DNA from: an uncultured Oscillospiraceae bacterium
Lineage (GTDB): Bacteria; Bacillota; Clostridia; Oscillospirales; Acutalibacteraceae
Assembly (NCBI GenBank): GCA_900549775.1
Contig: URPR01000004.1
Coordinates: forward strand, 1 to 64,000
Length of the DNA stretch: 64,000 bases
Reading direction: 5' to 3'
The notes under the pieces are model-generated. The model made no database searches. It saw nothing but the letters and a program-made list of their open reading frames with translations, and was not told the DNA's origin. Shown here in pieces: positions 18,813-28,625 of the stretch; within the stretch, counting starts at the first letter, position 1, and the number at the start of each line of letters is the position of its first letter. The position numbers and the translations under genes were made by a program.

Positions 18813-18841
18813 ATTATATATTAATTTTGAAGTTATTGCAA
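18813..18841 (-). promoter_or_regulatory. Promoter of M50-scpAB-ytfIJ operon (minus strand)
   Basis: On the minus strand TTGCAA (18841-18836), 17-bp spacer, TATAAT (18818-18813), about 38 bp before the start codon. The 18775-19097 intergenic stretch (about 320 bp) is very AT-rich and holds this promoter and the divergent one at 19016-19044; nothing else was recognised in it. Confidence 0.8.
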
Positions 18842-19015
18842 GAAAATGGGTTGAATTTTTGTAGTAAATACATTAGAATAAAAATTTGCTAAAATAGAAT
18901 AAGGAAAATAGCATATTAAATTTCTAAAAAAATTAATTTAATAGTACTAAATCGACTATAATGACAAATAAATTTATAAAAATAATTTTATTTTAGAATA
19001 ATTTTCGAAAAGTTC

Positions 19016-19044
19016 TTGCAATCTTTTTTCTTTTAATGTATAAT
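19016..19044 (+). promoter_or_regulatory. Promoter of the XRE regulator
   Basis: TTGCAA (19016-19021), 17-bp spacer, TATAAT (19039-19044), 53 bp upstream of the ATG at 19098. Confidence 0.82.
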
Positions 19045-19097
19045 ATCAATAGTTAATGTTATATTTTACATTATTTTTTGTGAAGGGGAAGGATTTT

Positions 19098-19367
19098 ATG
19101 AGATTACGCACACATGATTTAGGAAACAGTAATTTAATAGGGGCAAGTTTAAACAAGAAAAGAAAAGCAATGGGATTAAAGCAAAAGGAATTTATTGTAC
19201 AACTGCAGATAAACGGTATAGATATAAGTACATCAGCTTTGTCAAAAATAGAAGGTCAGCATAGGATTGTAACTGATAAAGAGCTTTCAGCCATTGCGGA
19301 TGTACTAAACGTTACGACAGATTCCTTACTTGGGCGTAAAAATGTAATCAAAAATGCACAGAAATAA
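19098..19367 (+). CDS. XRE-family transcriptional regulator
   Basis: An 89-residue single-domain helix-turn-helix protein. The HTH lies at about residues 14-70 (LIGASLNKKRKAMGLKQKEF ... STSALSKIEGQHRIVTDKEL), ending in the typical VTTDSLLG. The frame runs upstream, but the strong GGGGAAGG site points to ATG 19098. It has its own promoter and terminator, so it is monocistronic. Its target is unknown; neighbours are the divergent scpAB operon and potABCD. Confidence 0.88.
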   Translation: MRLRTHDLGNSNLIGASLNKKRKAMGLKQKEFIVQLQINGIDISTSALSKIEGQHRIVTDKELSAIADVLNVTTDSLLGRKNVIKNAQK

Positions 19368-19402
19368 AAAAGTCTCGTTAATTGTAACGAGGCTTTTCTT
19401 TT
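19366..19402 (+). terminator. Terminator of the XRE regulator
   Basis: AAAAAGTCTCGTTA, loop ATTG, TAACGAGGCTTTT followed by CTTTTTT, immediately after the stop codon. Confidence 0.88.
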
Positions 19403-19420
19403 TTATACAAATCAAATAAC

Positions 19421-19449
19421 TTGACTTTTTATTTATTTAAATATAGTAT
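19421..19449 (+). promoter_or_regulatory. Probable promoter of potABCD
   Basis: TTGACT (19421-19426), 17-bp spacer, TAGTAT (19444-19449); an overlapping TATAGT would give 15 bp. It follows the upstream terminator and precedes potA by about 40 bp. Confidence 0.6.
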
Positions 19450-19486
19450 TTAAAGTAGGAATTATTGATTTATGGAGGTTAATCTG

Positions 19487-20620
19487 TTGGAGAAAGTCCC
19501 AATTATTTCTCTTAAAAATATATCTATTTCTTTTAATGGACATAAAATATTAGAAAATTTTAGTTTGGATATAAAAAATGGAGAATTTGTTACTTTTTTA
19601 GGTTCATCTGGATGTGGGAAAACCACGACACTTAGAATAATAGCCGGCTTTGAAAAGCCTGACAGTGGTGAAATTTTATTTTCCGGTAAAAAAATAAACA
19701 ATGTTCCTGCACACAAGAGGGAAATAAACACTATTTTTCAAAATTACGCGTTGTTTCCACATTTAAATGTTTATGAAAATATAGCATTTGGTATGAGACT
19801 CTCTAAAAAAAGTGAAGATTATATAGAAAAAGAAGTAACTAACATGCTTAAGCTTGTTAGTTTGTCAGGATTTTCGTCTAGAAAAATTGCTTCGCTTTCC
19901 GGTGGACAGCAACAAAGAGTTGCTATAGCTAGAGCTTTAGTAAATAGACCAAAGGTTTTGCTTTTGGACGAGCCGCTTGGTGCACTAGATTTAAAATTGC
20001 GCAAGGACATGCAAACGGAACTCAAGAACATTCAGCAGCAAACTGGTATAACTTTTGTTTTTGTTACGCATGACCAGGAAGAAGCGCTTTCAATGTCAGA
20101 TACGGTTGTGGTTATGGACAAAGGCAAAATTCAACAGATTGGATCTCCGCAAGATATTTATAATGAACCTAAAAACGCCTTTGTAGCTGATTTTATAGGG
20201 GAAAGTAATATAATTGACGGAGTGATGCTTGAAGACAAGCTGGTAAAATTTGCAGGGAAACGTTTTAAATGTTTAGACTCTGGTTTTGCTAAAAACGAAC
20301 CGGTTGACGTAGTAATAAGACCCGAGGACATAAAAGTAACCTCGCCGGAAAAGGGGGATATATCAGGAAAAGTTACCTCTGTTACTTTTATAGGTGTACA
20401 TTATGAGATAATAGTAGATATAGACGGGTTTAAGTGGATGATTCAGTCTACAGAATCTCAAGTTCCAGGTGAAAATATCGGATTGGTTTTGGAGCCGAAT
20501 GATATACATATAATGAAAAAATCTGAGCATTCCGGGGAGTACGGCGACTATAGCGCCTTTAGCGATGAAATGTATGAAGCTTACGAAGAAGAAAACAAAG
20601 AAAAGGTGAGAACTCCATGA
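19487..20620 (+). CDS. potA: Spermidine/putrescine ABC transporter ATPase
   Basis: ATP-binding subunit of the polyamine importer. Walker [11 protein letters not shown]-loop, signature [15 protein letters not shown], Walker [13 protein letters not shown], the switch His in [10 protein letters not shown], and a C-terminal TOBE domain. Two starts are possible. ATG 19472 has no well-spaced site, while TTG 19487 lies 8 bp after GGAGG, so TTG is preferred (377 residues). First gene of potABCD, overlapping potB by 4 bp. Confidence 0.93.
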   Translation: MEKVPIISLKNISISFNGHKILENFSLDIKNGEFVTFLGSSGCGKTTTLRIIAGFEKPDSGEILFSGKKINNVPAHKREINTIFQNYALFPHLNVYENIAFGMRLSKKSEDYIEKEVTNMLKLVSLSGFSSRKIASLSGGQQQRVAIARALVNRPKVLLLDEPLGALDLKLRKDMQTELKNIQQQTGITFVFVTHDQEEALSMSDTVVVMDKGKIQQIGSPQDIYNEPKNAFVADFIGESNIIDGVMLEDKLVKFAGKRFKCLDSGFAKNEPVDVVIRPEDIKVTSPEKGDISGKVTSVTFIGVHYEIIVDIDGFKWMIQSTESQVPGENIGLVLEPNDIHIMKKSEHSGEYGDYSAFSDEMYEAYEEENKEKVRTP

Positions 20621-21438
20621 AATCGAAAAGACTATCGGTTATCTACTCTATGTGGCTTTTTATATTCGTGGTTCTTCCGCTTTTCATGGTCGTTTTTTTC
20701 GCTTTTACTGACGTATCGGGAAACTTCACAATACAAAATGTGCTCCATGTGGGAAAGTATTCGCAGGTGTTTATAAAATCGCTTATTTTTGGAGCTATTG
20801 CCACAGCGATATGTTTACTTTTAGGGTATCCGTTTGCTTATGCACTTTCTAAATTACCACCAAAAAGCCAAGGAATAATAACGATTTTAATAATGCTTCC
20901 GATGTGGATGAACTTCCTTTTAAGAACATACGCTTGGATGACCATTTTGGAGACTAACGGTATTTTAAATTCTTTGTTGGCTAATTTACATTTTCCTAAG
21001 ATTCAAATTATAAATACTTGGGGAGCTGTGGTTTTGGGAATGGTATATAATTTTTTGCCGTATATGATATTGCCGATATACTCTGTCGTTGTAAAGTTGG
21101 ACAAAAAGATTATAGAAGCCGCACAAGACTTGGGTGCTAACAGATTTTACGTTTTTTCAAAGATTATACTTCCTTTAAGTGTTCCTGGGATAGTATCGGG
21201 AATAACCATGGTGTTCGTACCAGCAGTTAGTACTTTTATCATATCGAAAATGCTCGGTGGAGGTTCAAATATACTTATTGGGGATCTCATAGAGATGCAA
21301 TTCCTTGGTAACGCTTATAACCCCAATTTAGGTGCTGCTATATCTTTAGTGTTGATGGTATTGATCTTAATTTGTATGGGAATATTGCAACAGTACGACA
21401 AAGAAGAAAACAAAACTTATGAGTTTAAAGGTAGATAA
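20617..21438 (+). CDS. potB: Spermidine/putrescine ABC transporter permease PotB
   Basis: 273-residue inner-membrane permease with six hydrophobic segments and the cytoplasmic EAA loop that contacts PotA ([20 protein letters not shown]). ATG overlaps the potA stop (ATGA), indicating coupled translation. It pairs with PotC in the channel. Confidence 0.93.
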   Translation: MKSKRLSVIYSMWLFIFVVLPLFMVVFFAFTDVSGNFTIQNVLHVGKYSQVFIKSLIFGAIATAICLLLGYPFAYALSKLPPKSQGIITILIMLPMWMNFLLRTYAWMTILETNGILNSLLANLHFPKIQIINTWGAVVLGMVYNFLPYMILPIYSVVVKLDKKIIEAAQDLGANRFYVFSKIILPLSVPGIVSGITMVFVPAVSTFIISKMLGGGSNILIGDLIEMQFLGNAYNPNLGAAISLVLMVLILICMGILQQYDKEENKTYEFKGR

Positions 21439-21506
21439 TTAAAGGGCGACTATATTTACAGTGAATTGTGTCTAAGGTTGAGAAGGCTAAATAAAAATAT
21501 TTGGAG

Positions 21507-22313
21507 ATGGTCAAAGTAAAAATATTATCTAAAATATATATGTCACTTATTTTTCTGTTTTTATATTTACCTATTTTTATACTTGTAATTTTTTCATTTA
21601 ACGACTCGAAGAGCCGAGTGGTATGGTCTGGGTTTACATTTAAGTGGTATATGAAATTATTTAGCAACGGTGAGATTTTAAGATCTTTAGCTAACACGGT
21701 TATAATTGCTGCAGTGTCGGCTGTTTTAGCAACTATAATAGGAACAATTGCTGGTGTAAGTTTAAAGAACCTAAAAAAAGTCCCTAAAAAAACTTTGATG
21801 GTTTTGACAAATTTCCCGATGATAAATCCGGAAATAGTTACAGGTGTTTCTTTAATGCTTCTGTTCATTTCCGCTTTTAAGTTCTTGGGAATCATGAATT
21901 TAGGCATGGTAACTTTAATATTATCTCATACCACATTTTGCGTACCTTACGTGATATTATCTATACTTCCTAAGCTTAACCAATTGAACCCTAATATGTA
22001 TGAAGCAGCACAAGACCTCGGTTGTACGCCGGTTAAAGCTTTTTTTAAAGTTATTTTACCTGAGATTCTACCTGGAATTATTACAGGAATGGTGATGGCA
22101 TTTACTTTATCTTTAGACGATTTCGTAATAAGCTACTTTACAAGCGGTACTACTATGACATTACCCATAGTTATTTACTCTATGACGAGAAAAATAGTGA
22201 GTCCTGAAATTAATGCCTTGTCATCTATTTTATTTGTTGTAGTATTTTTACTTTTAATATTGATAAACATACGTCAAAAACAGGAAAACAAAAGTTTTAA
22301 AATAAAAGATTAG
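21507..22313 (+). CDS. potC: Spermidine/putrescine ABC transporter permease PotC
   Basis: Second permease, with six membrane segments and the EAA loop EAAQDLGCTPVKAFFKVILP. The start is uncertain: the frame opens at TTG 21501 and ATG 21507, but GGAG (21503-21506) abuts ATG 21507 with no spacing, and the next ATG is 21540. The 60-bp gap after potB is longer than elsewhere in the operon and shows nothing recognisable. Confidence 0.9.
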   Translation: MVKVKILSKIYMSLIFLFLYLPIFILVIFSFNDSKSRVVWSGFTFKWYMKLFSNGEILRSLANTVIIAAVSAVLATIIGTIAGVSLKNLKKVPKKTLMVLTNFPMINPEIVTGVSLMLLFISAFKFLGIMNLGMVTLILSHTTFCVPYVILSILPKLNQLNPNMYEAAQDLGCTPVKAFFKVILPEILPGIITGMVMAFTLSLDDFVISYFTSGTTMTLPIVIYSMTRKIVSPEINALSSILFVVVFLLLILINIRQKQENKSFKIKD

Positions 22314-22329
22314 AAGAAGGGAAGTTTAG

Positions 22330-23517
22330 TTGAAAAGGAACGTCTGTATAATTTTGCTAGCAATAGTTGTAGTATCCTCTATAACGTGCTATGTTGCAAA
22401 AAGTAAAAATAATGACAATCAGGTCACATTAAACGTTTACAACTGGGGAGAATTTATATCTGATGGTTCAGATGGAAGTTTAGATGTCAATAAAGAATTC
22501 ACTAAATTGACAGGGATAAAGGTAAATTACAGTACTTTTCAAAATAACGAATCTCTATTTGCTAAGATTAAAAATGGCGGTACTAAGTACGATGTGATCA
22601 TACCGTCAGATTATATGATATCTAAAATGATAGAAAATGATATGCTAGCCAAAATAGACTTTAGTAAAATTAGTAATAAAGTTTACATAGATAAAACTTT
22701 CGAAAACCCAGTGTATGATCCAAAAAATGAATACTCTGTTCCGTATGTTTGGGGAACTGTTGGCATTATTTACAACGAGAAATACGTAAAGGAAAAAGAG
22801 CACGAAATAGACTGGAACATTTTTTGGAATGAAAAGTACAAAAATAAAATATTGATGTTCGATAATCCGAGGGATTCATTTGCTATATCGCAATTTGCGC
22901 TTAATCTTCCTGTAAATAGTTTAAATGAGGACAACTGGGCAAAAGCTGCAGAAAAATTAAAGCAACAAAAGCCCCTGGTACAAGCCTATGTAATGGACCA
23001 AATTTTCGACAAGATGGGGAACGAAGAAGCGTATTTAGCACCGTATTACGCCGGTGATGCTATGAATTTAGTGAAGAAAAATAAAAATTTAAAATTTACA
23101 ATCCCAAAAAGCGGAACTACTAAATTTGTAGATGCTATGTGTATACCAAAAAACTGCGAACATTTTGATGAAGCTTTGAAATATATAAACTTTATGTGTA
23201 TACCTCGAGTTTCTAAGGCAAACTCTGAAAAAACGGGCTACTTTTCACCTGAAGAAACCGTTAGAAGCTCACGCGAGCTTTTGCCTGAAGAAACTAAAAT
23301 ACAGAAGCAAATTGAATATTTTGAGACGAACTTGCAAGTATTTAATAATTTACCTGATGTGTTAAATAAAAAAGTTGAGGATTTGTGGGTAGTTATAAAA
23401 GTCGGAAAAGAAGGAAAAATGTCTGACTTAATTTTAGCTATATTACTGCTTTTAACGATCTATGTATTAATTGTGATTTGTAGAAAAATGAAAAATAAAA
23501 ACAGGCGCCACGTTTAA
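22330..23517 (+). CDS. potD: Spermidine/putrescine-binding protein with C-terminal membrane segment
   Basis: Substrate-binding subunit. An N-terminal hydrophobic segment (residues 6-19) precedes the typical LNVYNWGEFISDG start of the mature PotD fold. Cys20 lies in SITC, not a canonical lipobox. After the usual PotD end (VEDLWVVIK) there is an extra segment with a clear hydrophobic helix (LILAILLLLTIYVLIVIC) and a basic tail (RKMKNKNRRHV). The protein may therefore be held in the membrane at both ends instead of by a lipid. TTG start after GAAGGGAAG. 395 residues. Confidence 0.9.
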   Translation: MKRNVCIILLAIVVVSSITCYVAKSKNNDNQVTLNVYNWGEFISDGSDGSLDVNKEFTKLTGIKVNYSTFQNNESLFAKIKNGGTKYDVIIPSDYMISKMIENDMLAKIDFSKISNKVYIDKTFENPVYDPKNEYSVPYVWGTVGIIYNEKYVKEKEHEIDWNIFWNEKYKNKILMFDNPRDSFAISQFALNLPVNSLNEDNWAKAAEKLKQQKPLVQAYVMDQIFDKMGNEEAYLAPYYAGDAMNLVKKNKNLKFTIPKSGTTKFVDAMCIPKNCEHFDEALKYINFMCIPRVSKANSEKTGYFSPEETVRSSRELLPEETKIQKQIEYFETNLQVFNNLPDVLNKKVEDLWVVIKVGKEGKMSDLILAILLLLTIYVLIVICRKMKNKNRRHV

Positions 23518-23545
23518 TAAAATAAAACGCAGTGCCTGCTTTTTA
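23502..23545 (+). terminator. Terminator of potABCD
   Basis: CAGGC...CGTTT overlapping the end of potD pairs with AAACG...GCCTG around a small internal loop and is followed by CTTTTTA. Confidence 0.75.
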
Positions 23546-23606
23546 TTGTGAAAAATTTCATTAATAAGTAAAATATAATAAAAAAATCAAATTTCTTTAA
23601 AATATA

Positions 23607-23635
23607 TTGACGTTTTAAATTAATAGTGATAAAAT
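23607..23635 (+). promoter_or_regulatory. Promoter of the large Nif11-leader protein gene
   Basis: TTGACG (23607-23612), 17-bp spacer, TAAAAT (23630-23635). The spacer TTTTAAATTAATAGTGA is nearly the same as that of the four-peptide operon promoter at 35223-35251. Confidence 0.8.
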
Positions 23636-23665
23636 ACAAATAATACTAAACAAGGAGGGATTTAT

Positions 23666-25087
23666 GTGAAGAAAGAATTAATAAATTTGGCAGAATGTTT
23701 GGCACAAGATCAGAAGTTTGTTGAGGAGTTTTCAAAAAAGAAAACTGTAGATGAACAGTATGCTTTTGCACAAACAAAAGTCAAAGGGTACAGCAAAGAC
23801 GAATTTGTTGAGTTTATGAAGAACTTAGAGGAGGCTTACAAATTAAGAAACGAACTTAGTCCAGAAGATTTAGAAGCAGCATCTGGTGGCTCTGGTGGAA
23901 TGGCAAAACTAGCAGCATTGGCTATGCTAGGGTTAACCTTTGCAGGAGGGACTATTAACATGACCACTCCGTTACCCACTGCTGCGGCTAACCCTGCAAT
24001 TAGTGCTACAGCTGATAGTTTTAGAAAATTGGTTAACGATGTTGATAACTATAACTGTTCAGAATCTCAGACAAGTGGTCGGCAAAGAGAATTACTGAGG
24101 TTAGCATTTGAAGGAGATAAAGCGGGTTGTAAAAATGTAATCAATGAAGTCTGTCAGTCTAGAAAGGGCTTGAGGTTCAACAGGCATCCTGGCAGTTTAA
24201 GTCACAATTACTGGAGTATAGAACTGGATTCCCCTGAGTTACCGAGCATATTTACTAGTAACTCTATTTTGAGTCTTGCACCAGCGCAGGCTCAATCAAT
24301 TTTAAGATGGATGAGCGGAAAATATTTATATTTTGATGGTTATGGCAATTTCCAAATGCAATGTGCAGATGGTTCATTTAAAAATATTAACTATGAATTA
24401 TTTAAATCAGATATAGAAGGCGATGGTTCAGCAAACGCAGCAGTTTTTGAAGAGACGGTAAGATTAGTCAATTGCCTCCTAAATCGCGATAGGGCTTTAA
24501 GCGGTGCATTGAGAGAACTAAAAGAAACAGAGCTGGCAACAAAAGTTATGAAAGACTGTGATATAAGCATAAGTGGTATAAGAGATGTAGGAATGTTATT
24601 GCAGCATGGCAATTTTAATTATTCCAATTCTAGTAGTGGAGGAGAACTTAGAAATAAAATTTTAAGTATATTGAAAGATGAGAAAATCCGTGAAAGTGCA
24701 GTTAGTGATATAAGAAGGTATTTTTCTAATTCTAGTTTTAGTTTTAAACATCATAAAAGTTCACTTTTTCGTCAATCGACTTGGAGTGGTAGTGCTAATG
24801 TAAATGCTGCTTCTATTCAAGGTCAAACTTTTACGTGGTTAATGGACAAAGAATTATATTATAGGGGAAATAAACTTCAAGCTAAATTTGAGGATGGATG
24901 GAAAGATGTTACTTATGAGAATTATTCATCCGATTTTAAAGGAGCGCGTATTACGCAAGATGCATTTAACAAATTTGTTAAGCAATATGAAAATGAATTA
25001 AACAAAGCTAGAGCTGTACGTGGAGCATTAGAAGAATTAGGAGGTCATCAAGACTTAAAAGATTTAGTTATGACTGACGCGAAGTAG
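23666..25087 (+). CDS. Large secreted-type protein with Nif11-like double-glycine leader
   Basis: 473 residues. Residues 1-75 form a Nif11-like leader: helical, acidic, with FVEEFSKKKTVDEQYAFA and YSKDEFVEFM, ending ELSPEDLEAASGG with a second GG at 77-78. A hydrophobic stretch follows (79-95), then a low-complexity Thr/Pro/Ala linker. The cargo is two copies of one domain about 176 residues apart: WMSGKYLYFDGYGNFQ... from W215 corresponds to WLMDKELYYRGNKLQ... from W391, each ending in RALSGALREL or RAVRGALEEL. The family leads one to expect cleavage after GG by a C39-type transporter peptidase. Cargo function is not recognised. GTG start with GGAGG 8 bp upstream; own promoter. Confidence 0.85.
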   Translation: MKKELINLAECLAQDQKFVEEFSKKKTVDEQYAFAQTKVKGYSKDEFVEFMKNLEEAYKLRNELSPEDLEAASGGSGGMAKLAALAMLGLTFAGGTINMTTPLPTAAANPAISATADSFRKLVNDVDNYNCSESQTSGRQRELLRLAFEGDKAGCKNVINEVCQSRKGLRFNRHPGSLSHNYWSIELDSPELPSIFTSNSILSLAPAQAQSILRWMSGKYLYFDGYGNFQMQCADGSFKNINYELFKSDIEGDGSANAAVFEETVRLVNCLLNRDRALSGALRELKETELATKVMKDCDISISGIRDVGMLLQHGNFNYSNSSSGGELRNKILSILKDEKIRESAVSDIRRYFSNSSFSFKHHKSSLFRQSTWSGSANVNAASIQGQTFTWLMDKELYYRGNKLQAKFEDGWKDVTYENYSSDFKGARITQDAFNKFVKQYENELNKARAVRGALEELGGHQDLKDLVMTDAK

Positions 25088-25179
25088 AAGAATAAAATAG
25101 TTTTTTAATGTAAAAATATGAATTAATCTTCGTTTTTTTACCAATACTCAAATTGGGAAGAAACGGGGGTTAATTTTTT

Positions 25180-25974
25180 ATGCGATACAATAAGGTTGAA
25201 ATTTGTGGAATAAACACGTCTAAGTTAAAAGTTTTAAATGAAAAGGAAAAACGCGAATTATTAATAAAAGCAAGGAATGGTACAGAGTCAGAAAAAAAAA
25301 TGGCAAGAGAAGCTCTCATAAAGGGAAACTTACGACTTGTACTTAGTGTAATTCAAAAATTTACCAACAGGGGCGAAAACCTTGATGATCTGTTTCAAGT
25401 GGGATGCATTGGACTGATAAAGGCTATAGATAATTTCGACATAAACTTAGATGTGAGGTTCTCAACATATGGCGTCCCAATGATAATAGGGGAAATACGA
25501 AGGCATTTAAGAGACAATAATTCCATCAGAGTTAGCAGATCCATGCGTGACATAGCGTACAAGGCCATGCAGGTAAAAGAAGAAATGATGCTTAAAAATA
25601 ATAAAGAGCCCACAATAGACGAAATAGCGAAAAAAATAGAAGTTCCTAGGGAAAGTTTAGTTTTAGCTTTAGAGGCAGTCGTTGAGCCAATATCTTTGTT
25701 TGAACCGATATTCTCAGATGGTACCGATACAATTTACGTGATGGATCAGGTGGGAGATAAAAATGAAGACATAAATTGGCTTGACGAAATTATATTAAAA
25801 GAATCAATAAAAAATTTAAACGATCGTGAAAAAAATATCTTAAAACTTAGATTTTTTCAAGGCAAAACTCAAATGGAAGCAGCTAGCGAAATAGGTATAA
25901 GCCAAGCACAAGTTTCACGTCTTGAAAAGAATGCTCTTGACAAAATAAAAAGTCAATTGGGTAGCAATTCGTAA
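25180..25974 (+). CDS. sigG: RNA polymerase sporulation sigma factor SigG
   Basis: Forespore-specific late sigma factor. The N-terminus KVEICGINTSKLKVL is the SigG signature that distinguishes it from SigF. Region 2 follows (DLFQVGCIGLIKAIDNFD, FSTYGVPMIIGEIRRHLRD), then region 3 and region 4 with the HTH (GKTQMEAASEIGISQAQVSR). 264 residues. It is usually next to spoIIGA-sigE; that context is missing here. It lies just before gerABC, which is a forespore-expressed operon in model species. Confidence 0.93.
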   Translation: MRYNKVEICGINTSKLKVLNEKEKRELLIKARNGTESEKKMAREALIKGNLRLVLSVIQKFTNRGENLDDLFQVGCIGLIKAIDNFDINLDVRFSTYGVPMIIGEIRRHLRDNNSIRVSRSMRDIAYKAMQVKEEMMLKNNKEPTIDEIAKKIEVPRESLVLALEAVVEPISLFEPIFSDGTDTIYVMDQVGDKNEDINWLDEIILKESIKNLNDREKNILKLRFFQGKTQMEAASEIGISQAQVSRLEKNALDKIKSQLGSNS

Positions 25975-26005
25975 AGTAAGATTTTCATGTTAGGAGTGAA
26001 CTGTT

Positions 26006-27541
26006 TTGATTGAATGGATAAGAAAATTTTTTACAGGTAAACTTAAGTACAACGTGTACTCTAAAGATGTAGAACCCGAAATTTTGATTCAAAGTTCTAT
26101 AGAAGAAAATTTAAACTATTTGAAAGATACATTTAAAGAAAGCGCGGATTTAACGGTAAGGGAATTTTATATAAGAGAGAAAAAAGCCGCCATTGTAACG
26201 ATCGAAGGCATGATAGACAAGGAAACTTTAGCCACAAGTGTAATGGGGCCTATTTTGAAATTGAAAAGCGACGAGGCTGTTTCTCCTAAAAGAGAGTTTG
26301 ACTATATAAGAGATACTGTCCTTGCAACAAGTGAACAGGTACAGACAGAAAAATTTAGTCAAGCCATCAACCTCTTGATGTCTGGCTTTGTAGTCTTTTT
26401 CCTAGACGGAGTAGCATCAAGTATAGCAATAGGTATTCAGGGCTTTGAGTATAGGTCTATCTCAGAGCCAGTTTCGGAAGTTATGCAAAAAGGTAGCCGA
26501 GAAGGTTTTGTGGAAGCAATAAAAATAAATATGACGATGATAAGACGGAGAGTAAAAAATCCCAGCTTAAAGTTTGAGAGCATGACGGTCGGAGAAATAA
26601 GCAAAACAAACGTATGCCTTTGCTATTTAACAGATGTGGTATCGGACACGATTATAAGTGAGATAAAAAAGAAACTAAAAAGCACAGATTTAAAATATTT
26701 ATTAGCAGCAGAGTATTTGGGATCTTATTTAGAAGAAAGCGAAGATTTTTCAGTTTTTAGTTCAGTAGGATTTTCGGAAAGACCAGATACGGTTTGCGGT
26801 AAGATATCAGAAGGTCGGGTAGCTATATTAATAGATGGTACTCCGAACGCTATTATTGTGCCGTATTTATTTGTTGAGTACTTTCAAACCTTGGACGATT
26901 ATTCTGTTAGGCCTTATTTCGCTACACTTACAAGATGGCTAAAGTACCTTGCCTTTTTTGTAGCAACGCTCTTACCCGGGATTTACGTGGCACTTGGTAC
27001 TTTCAACCCGGAGGTGTTTCCAAATAAGCTCATAAATAAAATAGCTATAGCTATAGGAGATACACCGTTCTCTCTTTTGTTTGAAACGCTAATCATACAC
27101 TTTATTTACGAGATAATGAGAGAGGCAGGACTCCGTTTGCCAAGACCACTAGGACATGCAGTGAGTATAGTGGGCGCTTTGGTAATTGGAGAAACAGCTG
27201 TGAATTCTGGGCTTATCAGTGCACCTACGCTTATGGTTGTGGCACTTACAGCTATCTCTTCGTATGTTATCCCGAACTTATACGAGTCCAATGCTATACT
27301 GAGGTTCATTTTTATAATAGTGGGGGGAAGTTTAGGTATATTAGGGGTTACACTGCTGTTTTCCGTAATACTCCTTAATATATGTGCAAAAAATAATTTC
27401 GGAATACCATTCTTTGCACCGGTTACGCCGTTTAACTTTAAAGGCATGAGGGATGTAGCTATAAGAGCGAATTGGAAGGTATTATCGAAGAAATACGAAA
27501 AAATACAAAATATAGTTGATAATAGGACTAAAGACAACTAA
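26006..27541 (+). CDS. gerKA: Spore germination receptor subunit A
   Basis: GerA-family germinant receptor A subunit of the spore inner membrane. 511 residues: a large hydrophilic N-terminal domain (about 1-290) and a membrane domain with five or so helices, including the PFAM GerA block around TVCGKISEGRVAILIDGTPN and GLRLPRPLGHAVSIVGALVI. Start TTG with TAGGAGTG upstream. First gene of gerA-gerB-gerC; which Ger paralogue it is cannot be fixed, so the symbol is approximate. Confidence 0.92.
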   Translation: MIEWIRKFFTGKLKYNVYSKDVEPEILIQSSIEENLNYLKDTFKESADLTVREFYIREKKAAIVTIEGMIDKETLATSVMGPILKLKSDEAVSPKREFDYIRDTVLATSEQVQTEKFSQAINLLMSGFVVFFLDGVASSIAIGIQGFEYRSISEPVSEVMQKGSREGFVEAIKINMTMIRRRVKNPSLKFESMTVGEISKTNVCLCYLTDVVSDTIISEIKKKLKSTDLKYLLAAEYLGSYLEESEDFSVFSSVGFSERPDTVCGKISEGRVAILIDGTPNAIIVPYLFVEYFQTLDDYSVRPYFATLTRWLKYLAFFVATLLPGIYVALGTFNPEVFPNKLINKIAIAIGDTPFSLLFETLIIHFIYEIMREAGLRLPRPLGHAVSIVGALVIGETAVNSGLISAPTLMVVALTAISSYVIPNLYESNAILRFIFIIVGGSLGILGVTLLFSVILLNICAKNNFGIPFFAPVTPFNFKGMRDVAIRANWKVLSKKYEKIQNIVDNRTKDN

Positions 27542-27557
27542 AATAAAGGAGAAAATC

Positions 27558-28625
27558 ATGACAGGAGAAAGTAAAATAACTTCATACCAATTATTTTCAA
27601 TCTTATTTTTAATTGATGTGACGATAGTTTTGACATATAGCCCGAAACTGTCCGGCAGTAAGGACGTATGGGACTTTATAATATCTACAGTAGTTTATTT
27701 TGTTTTAAATTTTATTTTAATTATACCAACATTTCTACTATATAAAAAATACCCACGCATTAACCTTTTTGAAGGCAAGATGGGGTTAGTTTTTCGGTAT
27801 ATATATTCTATTTACTTTTTGTGGTTGGCGTGCTATACAGTCTCAATATTTAAAATATTTATAAAAAATATAATGTCAGACGAGATGCCTATAGTGGCAC
27901 TGACGATTTTTACGATTGTGATTGCGATTTATTCCGCGCTAAAAGGCATGCAAGCTATAGCTAGAACTTCTGTGGTGATTTTATTTTTAATTGAAATATC
28001 ATTAGCTTTCATTTTTTTATCATTGATTCCTAGAATAGACACTGATAATTATAATAATTTCTTTGAAAACGGTGTAACAGATGCCGTAAATGGTGTTGTA
28101 TATATGTTATCTAGAAATTTTCCTGTTCCTATAGTAACACTTTTGCTGCCTTTAATAGACGGCAAAAAGAAGAGAGCTTTTACAATGTGGAACATATTTG
28201 TTGCACTGTTATTTATAGTTGTAACACTGATAAATGTCGGGTCATTGGGGAAATATCTGGAAACTCAGGTTTTTCCAGCATATGCTGTTACTCAGCTAGC
28301 CGAAATAGGAGTTTTTAAACACATGAATGCTATATATATCGGTGTTTTTGCAATGGGAATTTATATTTTAATCTCCACGTTTTTATATCTATTCACGTTT
28401 GTGTGTAAGAGCATAAAAAGCCAAAAAATGAAATATAGGAGCATATCTGTAGGGTTCTTTTTATTTTTTGTTTTAGGAGGAGTCATTCCCGACTCGAACA
28501 GCTTTAGTTATTTTATATTTGATAAGTTTGTTTTATTGATTTTGATGTTAATAACGGTTGTGGTTCTGCCTATTATATTTTTTATTAAAGAATCAGTAAA
28601 AGAAAAGAGGCAACGGGAATGCTAA
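27558..28625 (+). CDS. gerKB: Spore germination receptor subunit B (GerB family permease)
   Basis: 355-residue polytopic protein of the GerB family (related to amino-acid/polyamine permeases) with about ten hydrophobic segments; it is the probable germinant-sensing subunit. The open frame starts earlier at 27516 inside gerA, but AAAGGAGAAA directly precedes ATG 27558. Its 3' end overlaps the gerC start by 7 bp. Confidence 0.9.
   Translation: MTGESKITSYQLFSILFLIDVTIVLTYSPKLSGSKDVWDFIISTVVYFVLNFILIIPTFLLYKKYPRINLFEGKMGLVFRYIYSIYFLWLACYTVSIFKIFIKNIMSDEMPIVALTIFTIVIAIYSALKGMQAIARTSVVILFLIEISLAFIFLSLIPRIDTDNYNNFFENGVTDAVNGVVYMLSRNFPVPIVTLLLPLIDGKKKRAFTMWNIFVALLFIVVTLINVGSLGKYLETQVFPAYAVTQLAEIGVFKHMNAIYIGVFAMGIYILISTFLYLFTFVCKSIKSQKMKYRSISVGFFLFFVLGGVIPDSNSFSYFIFDKFVLLILMLITVVVLPIIFFIKESVKEKRQREC

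Noticed and set aside
23666..25087. The large leader protein as a degenerate pseudogene
   Set aside because: The frame is intact over 473 codons, with strong promoter, ribosome-binding site and two internally conserved repeats, which argues for a functional gene.
25088..25179. SigF/SigG-type promoter before sigG
   Set aside because: I could not find a convincing GNATA / CATNNTA pair with correct spacing in this AT-rich gap.
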